This document shows, piece by piece, positions 1-4,315 of a DNA stretch of 9,405 nucleotides (positions are counted from its first letter, which is position 1; each line of letters opens with the position of its first letter). The translations under genes and the position numbers were made by a program. The notes under the pieces are model-generated. The model saw only the letters and a list, made by a program, of their open reading frames with translations, was not told the DNA's origin and searched no databases. This stretch comes from Clostridiales bacterium UBA1779. Lineage in GTDB: Bacteria; Bacillota; Clostridia; Oscillospirales; CAG-272. The DNA lies in the NCBI GenBank assembly GCA_002314565.1, contig DCGL01000056.1, positions 11,181-20,585 on the forward strand, read 5' to 3'.

Positions 1-48
1 ATCAAGCGCGCTCGTCAGATCGCTCTGCTTCCGTTCATCACGGAATAA
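1..48 (+). CDS. rpsR: 30S ribosomal protein S18, C-terminal end (partial)
   Basis: The first 16 codons of the window read IKRARQIALLPFITE followed by TAA. This is the characteristic C-terminus of ribosomal protein S18, a small-subunit protein that sits on the 30S platform next to S6. The upstream part lies outside the window; in Firmicutes the usual order is rpsF-ssb-rpsR, which cannot be checked here. It is the only + strand gene seen and ends 12 bp before a strong terminator hairpin. The identification rests on a short peptide, but the KRARQIALLPF pattern is distinctive for S18. Confidence 0.85.
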   Translation: MKRARQIALLPFITE

Positions 49-60
49 GACACCAAACAA

Positions 61-93
61 AAAGAAGGTCGCTTATAGCGACCTTCTTTTTTT
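61..93. terminator. Bidirectional intrinsic terminator between rpsR and the deaminase gene
   Basis: A perfect 13-bp inverted repeat (arms 61-73 and 77-89, loop TAT) is followed on the + strand by a T run to 93. On the - strand the same stem runs into T5-G-T3 (complement of about 55-63). It can therefore stop transcription of rpsR from the left and of the galU-deaminase unit from the right, as expected between convergent genes. Confidence 0.93.
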
Positions 94-98
94 ACGCT

Positions 99-584
99 TT
101 ATCTACCTTCCGGCAGCGAATCGTCCTCATCGATCCACTTCTGCACCGGCACGATATCAAACTCCGTTTCCGTGCGGCGCGTGACAACTTCATGAATGCC
201 GGCATTGATGATCATGCGGCGGCACATGGAGCAAGAGGTTGCATCGTGCAGCAGCTCGCGCGTCTGATAATCGCGGCCGACCAGATACAGCGTCGCACCC
301 ACGGTCATTCGGCGCGCCGCCGAGATGATGGCATTGGCCTCGGCATGAACCGAACGGCACATTTCATATCTTTCGCCTCTCGGAATGCCGAGATGCTCGC
401 GGAAGCAGAAGCCGAGATCGTTGCAGTTTGCACGTCCGCGCGGAGCCCCGTTATAGCCCGTTGCAACGATTGAATCGTTTTTTACAATAATCGCACCGAA
501 GTGGCGGCGCAGGCAGGTGCTGCGTTCCGATACCGTTCTGGCTATGTCAAGATAATAATTTTCTTTTGAAACACGGTCAGTCAT
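99..584 (-). CDS. dCMP deaminase (ComEB/deoxycytidylate deaminase family)
   Basis: A 161-residue zinc-dependent deaminase predicted to convert dCMP to dUMP in the cytoplasm, feeding thymidylate synthesis. The catalytic signature is visible: H80-A-E82 (zinc ligand and proton-shuttle glutamate) and C118-S-M-C121 (the other two zinc ligands), followed by RRMIINAGI. The conserved GYNGAPRG stretch (43-50) and extra cysteines C24, C54, C60 and C76 match dCMP deaminases rather than short cytidine deaminases. The usual proline of the PCxxC motif is serine here (SCSMC). The length fits the family. The start is ATG with GAAAGG 10 nt upstream, and that site overlaps the galU stop codon, so translation is probably coupled to galU (14-bp gap). 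In Bacillus the homologue ComEB lies in a competence operon but is not required for DNA uptake; nothing here suggests a competence role. GC content appears higher than in the neighbouring genes. Confidence 0.93.
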   Translation of the reverse strand: MTDRVSKENYYLDIARTVSERSTCLRRHFGAIIVKNDSIVATGYNGAPRGRANCNDLGFCFREHLGIPRGERYEMCRSVHAEANAIISAARRMTVGATLYLVGRDYQTRELLHDATSCSMCRRMIINAGIHEVVTRRTETEFDIVPVQKWIDEDDSLPEGR

Positions 585-598
585 TGTTTTTATACCTT

Positions 599-1522
599 TC
601 AGAGTGTTTTGACAAATTCTTTCAGAAAAGTCTTGTATTCATCGGCGGTTTCCGGATTTCTGCAGCCCATTACCGTATTCGCAATGAGAAAGCCGTTCTT
701 TGAGCCGATATCGAAACGAGTGCCCTCATATTCGATGGCATATACCCCGTCGCGTCTTGCCTGGGCAGCAATCGCGTCCGTCAGCTGTATTTCGTTTCCC
801 GCCCCGGGTGCAGTGTTTCTGAGAATGTCAAAAATGTCAGGTGTAAGAATAACGCGTCCCAGAATCGACAAATCAGAGAACATATCCTCTTCTCTCTGAG
901 GCTTTTCGACCATATCGTCAACGAAGTATTCGTTTTCGCTTCCCTCAATGGGCTCTGCCTTGAGTGAGCAGTATTTTTTCAGCTGTTCTCTCGGCACCCT
1001 GTGAACACCGCATACGGTTTTTCCGAATTTGTTGTAGGAGTTTATCAGCTGTAGCGTCGAAGGTTCCGTTTCCGACACAATAACGTCATCACCGTAAAGC
1101 ACGGCAAATGGTTCGTCACCTACAAAATTCTCAGCGCAGAGAATGGCGTGACCGAGGCCCTTGGTTTCTCTCTGACGAAGGAAATAGATTCTTGCGCCGC
1201 CGGGAGCTGCACTTTCTCTCATTTCGTCAATCTTTTCAGGTTTTCCCCGGCGCTCGAAAGCTGCTTCGTATTCGGGTGAATAATCGAAATAATCCTCTAT
1301 CGCATTCTTGTTGCGTCCGGTAATAATCAGGATATCTGTAATTCCGCTTTTGACTGCTTCATCTACGAGATAAGCCATCGCCGGCTTATCTACTATGGGA
1401 AGCATTTCCTTCGGGATTGCACGCGCAATCGGAAGCATTCTCGTGCCGAGTCCTGCAGCCGGTATGACGGCCTTTCTCACAGATTTTATTGCTTTTTCAC
1501 CGTTCAAAGTATTATACCCCAT
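599..1522 (-). CDS. galU: UTP-glucose-1-phosphate uridylyltransferase
   Basis: A 307-residue cytoplasmic nucleotidyltransferase that makes UDP-glucose from UTP and glucose-1-phosphate, the precursor for envelope polysaccharides, glycolipids and galactose metabolism. The GalU motifs appear in order: AAGLGTR (22-28, nucleotide-binding loop), PKEMLPIVDKP (37-47, with the active-site lysine region), KGLGHA (121-126), GDD (144-146, metal-binding aspartate), VEKP (205-208), GNEIQLTDAI (242-251) and GTRFDIGSKNGFL (267-279). The length is normal. The ATG start lies only about 14 nt from the predicted transcription start and has no Shine-Dalgarno sequence. The conserved protein begins at residue 15 (VRKAVIPAAG), whose codon is GTG at 1480, so the first 14 residues may not be translated. 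It has its own promoter and is followed by the deaminase gene. Confidence 0.95.
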   Translation of the reverse strand: MGYNTLNGEKAIKSVRKAVIPAAGLGTRMLPIARAIPKEMLPIVDKPAMAYLVDEAVKSGITDILIITGRNKNAIEDYFDYSPEYEAAFERRGKPEKIDEMRESAAPGGARIYFLRQRETKGLGHAILCAENFVGDEPFAVLYGDDVIVSETEPSTLQLINSYNKFGKTVCGVHRVPREQLKKYCSLKAEPIEGSENEYFVDDMVEKPQREEDMFSDLSILGRVILTPDIFDILRNTAPGAGNEIQLTDAIAAQARRDGVYAIEYEGTRFDIGSKNGFLIANTVMGCRNPETADEYKTFLKEFVKTL

Positions 1523-1542
1523 ACTATAATTACAGTTATATA

Positions 1543-1571
1543 ATTATACTAAAAAATCAAAGATAAATCAA
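1543..1571 (-). promoter_or_regulatory. Sigma-A promoter of galU-deaminase unit
   Basis: On the - strand, TTGATT (1571-1566) and a perfect TATAAT (1548-1543) are separated by exactly 17 bp of AT-rich DNA. The predicted start site is near 1536, about 14 nt before the galU ATG. It lies just past the mntP terminator, as expected for a new transcription unit. The boxes and spacing are seen directly; activity is inferred. Confidence 0.85.
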
Positions 1572-1584
1572 GAGAAAAGCACTT

Positions 1585-1616
1585 AAAAAGGACGTCATTC
1601 TTTGAAAAAGACGTCC
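1585..1616 (-). terminator. Intrinsic terminator of mntP
   Basis: On the - strand a GGACGTC/GACGTCC stem (1616-1610 with 1596-1590) encloses a 13-nt loop that can pair further (TTC-AAA-GAA), followed by TTTTT at 1589-1585. It begins 12 bp after the mntP stop codon. On the + strand the stem is also followed by a T-rich run, but no + strand gene lies upstream to use it. Confidence 0.8.
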
Positions 1617-1627
1617 GTTTTTTGTGA

Positions 1628-2242
1628 TTATTTTATGAGAAATACGGGAGTACCCTCTTCAAGCAGAGCCTTGATGAAAATCTCGATTCCGATTCCGATG
1701 AGAACGCATCCGCCGAGTATGGTTGCCTTGTTCGACAGCATCGTGCCGAATTTTTTGCCGATGAAAATTCCGCCTATGCATATTGCATAAGTTACGATTC
1801 CTATGATGGCAGCCTCAACGAGTGCCTGCTGCCAGGCGAGTTCGTTCATGGTAAATCCGGTTGAAAGGGCATCGATTGACGTTGCAACCCCCTGTACCAT
1901 AAGTGCCCATAAACCGACTGCAGGCTTTTCTTCTTCGCTGTCCTTGTTGGCGATTCCTTCATACAACATTTTTCCGCCGATGTAAAGAAGCAGAAGAAGT
2001 GAAATCCAGGGAATGAATTTTCGGAAGCCGTTGAAGATATCGGCAATCGTCACAACGCAGAGCCAGCCGATGAGAGGCATTGCAATCTGAAATCCGCAGA
2101 AGGTTCCGGCAATTGCGTTCATTCTGCCGATTTTCATCTTCGGCTCGTTGAGAGAGTTTGCCGCTGATACGGCAAAGGCGTCCATGGCAAGTCCGATTCC
2201 GAAGCCGACGCTTTCAATAAAAAAGCTGAGTGTCCAGTTCAT
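1628..2242 (-). CDS. mntP: Manganese efflux pump MntP
   Basis: A 204-residue six-helix membrane protein of the MntP (formerly DUF204/YebN) family, which exports Mn2+ and protects against manganese excess. The internal duplication typical of the family is clear: GLAMDAFAVS (17-26) in helix 1 and ATSIDALSTGF (120-130) in helix 4, each carrying the conserved aspartate (D21, D124). Hydrophobic segments lie roughly at 4-28, 42-66, 76-96, 112-130, 138-162 and 172-192, with an acidic loop DSEEE at 101-105. The ATG start has GAAAGGT 8 nt upstream. Many mntP genes are controlled by a yybP-ykoY manganese riboswitch, but the 69-bp gap to mreB is too short for one and contains only a terminator-like hairpin. 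Expression probably depends on readthrough from mreB. Confidence 0.93.
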   Translation of the reverse strand: MNWTLSFFIESVGFGIGLAMDAFAVSAANSLNEPKMKIGRMNAIAGTFCGFQIAMPLIGWLCVVTIADIFNGFRKFIPWISLLLLLYIGGKMLYEGIANKDSEEEKPAVGLWALMVQGVATSIDALSTGFTMNELAWQQALVEAAIIGIVTYAICIGGIFIGKKFGTMLSNKATILGGCVLIGIGIEIFIKALLEEGTPVFLIK

Positions 2243-2267
2243 AATTATTTACCTTTCAATAAAAATC

Positions 2268-2301
2268 AAAAAAAGTCCCCGGCCGCAGTTTGAGCGGCCG
2301 G
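2268..2301 (-). terminator. Terminator or attenuator between mreB and mntP
   Basis: On the - strand a perfect 8-bp GC stem CCGGCCGC/GCGGCCGG (2301-2294 with 2286-2279, 7-nt loop) is followed by GGAC and then seven T residues (2274-2268). It starts 10 bp after the mreB stop codon. The U tract begins four bases after the stem, so termination may be incomplete. The mntP start codon is only 25 bp beyond the U tract. Confidence 0.78.
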
Positions 2302-2311
2302 TGTTATTCAA

Positions 2312-3349
2312 TCAATATTTCGGAAGTCTCATACGGGCAAGGTTTACGGAAGACTCGTTGAAGGTATTGATATTGTCAAGAGATTTTCCGGTACCGATTG
2401 CCACACAGTTGACGGGATTCGGCGCCACGACGGTCTTGATTCCCGTGATTTCCGAAATGAGTTCCGAAAGTCCTTTGAGCAGAGCTCCGCCGCCTGTCAG
2501 AACGATACCGCTTGTCATAATATCCTCAATCATTCCGGGAGGAGTACGCTCGATGACGGTGCAGATTGCGTCAACGATGGCGGTAATCGGAGACAGCATA
2601 GCCTCAAGCATTTCGTTTGAGGACAGTGTGATTTCTCTCGGGATTCCCCGGGCAAGGCATCTGCCTCTTACTCTGTAATACTCAGGCTTCTGCTGACGGT
2701 AAACGTTGCCGATTCTGATTTTTACGTCCTCGGCAGTCTGATCTCCGATAAGCAGATTGTATTTTTTTCTGACGTAATCCTTTATTGCGTCGTTGAGCTT
2801 GTCCCCGGCAACCTTCAGCGATTCGGAAACGACGACGCTGTCAAGAGAAATGACTGCAATATCCGTGGTTCCGCCGCCTATATCGACGACCATGGTTCCC
2901 CTCGACTCGGAAATATCTATTCCGGCACCGATAGCTGCGGCAACTGGCTCTTCTATCAGATAAACCTGACCGGCCCCGGCGTTTCTTGCAGCATCAACCA
3001 CGCTTCTTTCTTCAACGTCAGTGATGTTTGAAGGTACGCAGACGATTACTCTCGGCTTGAAAATGTGAAACGGGCAGGCGGTCTTTATGTATCTCTTCAG
3101 CATACGCAGAGTCAGATCGTACTGACTGATTACCCCGTCCCTCAGCGGTCTTATCACACGGATTGATGCAGGAGCTTTTCCGAGCATTCTTCTTGCCTCT
3201 TCCCCGTCGCAGATTATCTGCTCGGTTTCGGCATCAACGGCCACGACAGAAGGCTCGGAGACCACGATTTCCCTGCCCTTGACGTACACGATGCAGGTAG
3301 CGGTTCCGAGATCTATTCCGATATCCTCTCTGAGGCGGAACGGTATCAT
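2312..3349 (-). CDS. mreB: Rod shape-determining actin homologue MreB (MreB/Mbl family)
   Basis: A 345-residue bacterial actin that polymerises under the membrane and steers the cell-wall elongation machinery. The actin-fold ATP-binding motifs are intact: phosphate 1 GIDLGTATC (11-19), LIEEPVAAAIGAG (131-143, containing the catalytic glutamate), phosphate 2 DIGGGTTD (156-163) and adenosine motif TGGGALLKGL (285-294). Length is typical. I place the start at the ATG at 3349, because AAGGAG ends 8 nt upstream of it; a TTG six bases further up would sit only 3 nt from the same site. No mreC, mreD or other elongation gene is adjacent, so this is a stand-alone copy and could be an Mbl-like paralogue. 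It has its own promoter, framed by an inverted repeat, and is followed by a hairpin and then mntP. Confidence 0.93.
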   Translation of the reverse strand: MIPFRLREDIGIDLGTATCIVYVKGREIVVSEPSVVAVDAETEQIICDGEEARRMLGKAPASIRVIRPLRDGVISQYDLTLRMLKRYIKTACPFHIFKPRVIVCVPSNITDVEERSVVDAARNAGAGQVYLIEEPVAAAIGAGIDISESRGTMVVDIGGGTTDIAVISLDSVVVSESLKVAGDKLNDAIKDYVRKKYNLLIGDQTAEDVKIRIGNVYRQQKPEYYRVRGRCLARGIPREITLSSNEMLEAMLSPITAIVDAICTVIERTPPGMIEDIMTSGIVLTGGGALLKGLSELISEITGIKTVVAPNPVNCVAIGTGKSLDNINTFNESSVNLARMRLPKY

Positions 3350-3357
3350 GACCAATA

Positions 3358-3363
3358 CTCCTT
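3358..3363 (-). promoter_or_regulatory. Ribosome binding site that fixes the mreB start
   Basis: AAGGAG on the - strand lies 8 nt from the ATG at 3349 but only about 2 nt from the upstream in-frame TTG at 3355. This favours the ATG and a protein two residues shorter than the longest open frame. Confidence 0.75.
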
Positions 3364-3372
3364 AAAAAAAGC

Positions 3373-3397
3373 GTATTAATTATTATACAATTAATAC
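3373..3397 (-). repeat. Perfect 9-bp inverted repeat framing the mreB -10 box
   Basis: Arms GTATTAATT (3373-3381) and AATTAATAC (3389-3397) flank a 7-bp centre (3382-3388) that contains the complete TATAAT hexamer. The symmetry and its placement are seen directly; an operator role is inferred. The arms are AT-rich, which raises the chance of a coincidental match. Confidence 0.5.
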
Positions 3398-3410
3398 AGA
3401 CAAAAATCAA
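3382..3410 (-). promoter_or_regulatory. Sigma-A promoter of mreB
   Basis: On the - strand TTGATT (3410-3405) and TATAAT (3387-3382) are separated by exactly 17 bp, the same hexamers and spacing as the galU promoter. The predicted start site is near 3375, giving a leader of about 25 nt that includes the AAGGAG site. Confidence 0.87.
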
Positions 3411-3413
3411 CAG

Positions 3414-3435
3414 TTTTCGGACCTTCATCCGAAAA
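3414..3435. repeat. 8-bp inverted repeat upstream of the mreB promoter
   Basis: TTTTCGGA (3414-3421) and TCCGAAAA (3428-3435) form a perfect inverted repeat with a 6-bp loop, 3 bp upstream of the mreB -35 box. No T run follows the stem on either strand, so it is not a canonical terminator. On the - strand it lies about 75 bp after the comF stop codon, so it could also act as an RNA 3'-end hairpin for the metK-recD2-comF transcript. Confidence 0.5.
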
Positions 3436-3510
3436 AAATTTAACACGCGGAATTATGCCCGATTTCAGTTTCCGTGGGCTGAATCCAAAGCCGAAACGTC
3501 ACTCAGCAGC

Positions 3511-4299
3511 TCAGCTGAAGGGCTCAGATTCCCCGTCCGGACTGAAATACGGAGCAGTACGTCCCACTGTGTGAGACAGTGACGCACAAAAAACGTGAGA
3601 AGCTCCTGCCTTTAACAGAAGCGAGGCACAGCCCGACATCGTTGCCCCGCTCGTAACGAGGTCATCAATGATTATTACGCAGCGTCCGCAAAGCAAATCC
3701 GCATTCTTCACGTCAAAAGCATCTTCGGCATTCTGCAGCCGTTCTGCGGCATCAAGTGTTTTCTGAACGACAGTTCCCGGCACTCTTGAAATAAGCGGCG
3801 CCCGGTCACAGTTCAGTATCTTCGCCATGGCGCGGCAAAGCTCAAACCCCTGGTCGGTTCCGCTTTCAATAACTCTTTTCCGGGTTCTCGGTATATAGGT
3901 TACAAGACAGTCTTCGGGTTTGATTTTCAATGCTCTGAGGGCAAAATGAAGGTTTACCGACAGGCAGGCACATTCTCTTGACGCAAGCATCCTGTCTTTT
4001 TTCAGTTTCAGCCTGTAAAGCAGACGGTCTGAAGTGAGAGAACCGTCTGAAAGATAAGGAAAAAGCTTTACGTATGCCGACACCCCGGCTTCTTCCATTT
4101 CCTCCGTCATACATATGCAGTCACGGATTTTCGCTCCGCATTTCGGGCATATCCACGAGCTTTCACGCTCAAGTTTTTCTTCACATGCGGGACAGACGAT
4201 ATCCCTGCCCTGCGTTGCTCCTTCGTGGCACAGTATGCATCTTTCGGCACTGACGAGCGCACGAAGGTAAAGCGGAAGTCTGTGTTCGCATCCGGGCAT
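3511..4299 (-). CDS. comF: ComF family protein (zinc finger plus phosphoribosyltransferase fold)
   Basis: A 262-residue cytoplasmic protein of the ComF/ComFC family. Homologues are needed for DNA uptake during transformation in some bacteria, but the family is widespread in species not known to be competent. The N-terminal zinc-finger pairs are C21-x2-C24, C36-x2-C39 and C51-x2-C54, with C61 and C63 after them. The C-terminal half has the PRPP-binding loop CVIIIDDLVTSGAT (207-220), with the two acidic residues and the TSGAT turn of type I phosphoribosyltransferases. The family segment usually read as RGFNQ is diverged to SGTDQ (146-150). I chose the ATG at 4299 (AAGGA 7 nt upstream). A TTG at 4314, with GGGGAG 9 nt upstream, would add five residues. 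It lies 16 bp after recD2 and is probably cotranscribed with metK and recD2. No comFA helicase is nearby. Confidence 0.88.
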   Translation of the reverse strand: MPGCEHRLPLYLRALVSAERCILCHEGATQGRDIVCPACEEKLERESSWICPKCGAKIRDCICMTEEMEEAGVSAYVKLFPYLSDGSLTSDRLLYRLKLKKDRMLASRECACLSVNLHFALRALKIKPEDCLVTYIPRTRKRVIESGTDQGFELCRAMAKILNCDRAPLISRVPGTVVQKTLDAAERLQNAEDAFDVKNADLLCGRCVIIIDDLVTSGATMSGCASLLLKAGASHVFCASLSHTVGRTAPYFSPDGESEPFS

Positions 4300-4306
4300 C
4301 AGATTA

Positions 4307-4312
4307 TCCTTC
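4307..4312 (-). promoter_or_regulatory. Ribosome binding site supporting the comF ATG start
   Basis: GAAGGA on the - strand lies 7 nt upstream of the ATG at 4299 and overlaps the alternative TTG start at 4314. This is why the shorter protein is preferred here. Confidence 0.6.
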
Positions 4313-4315
4313 AAC

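Noticed and set aside
1511..1516. A second TATAAT within the first galU codons
   Set aside because: The sequence 17 bp upstream is ATAACT, a poor -35, and no extended -10 TG is present. The promoter at 1543-1571 is far better.
1525..1548. Inverted repeat TATAATTA / TAATTATA between the galU -10 and the start codon
   Set aside because: The sequence is almost pure A and T, so an 8-bp match is expected often; one arm is simply the -10 region. Not strong enough to call an operator.
2148..2678. A 176-codon + strand open frame spanning the mntP-mreB junction
   Set aside because: It crosses the end of one real gene, a terminator hairpin and the end of another, all on the other strand; no ribosome binding site or motif.
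3234..3446. A 70-codon - strand frame overlapping the mreB start
   Set aside because: It overlaps the mreB promoter and coding start in another frame; the arginine-rich tail is typical of out-of-frame translation.
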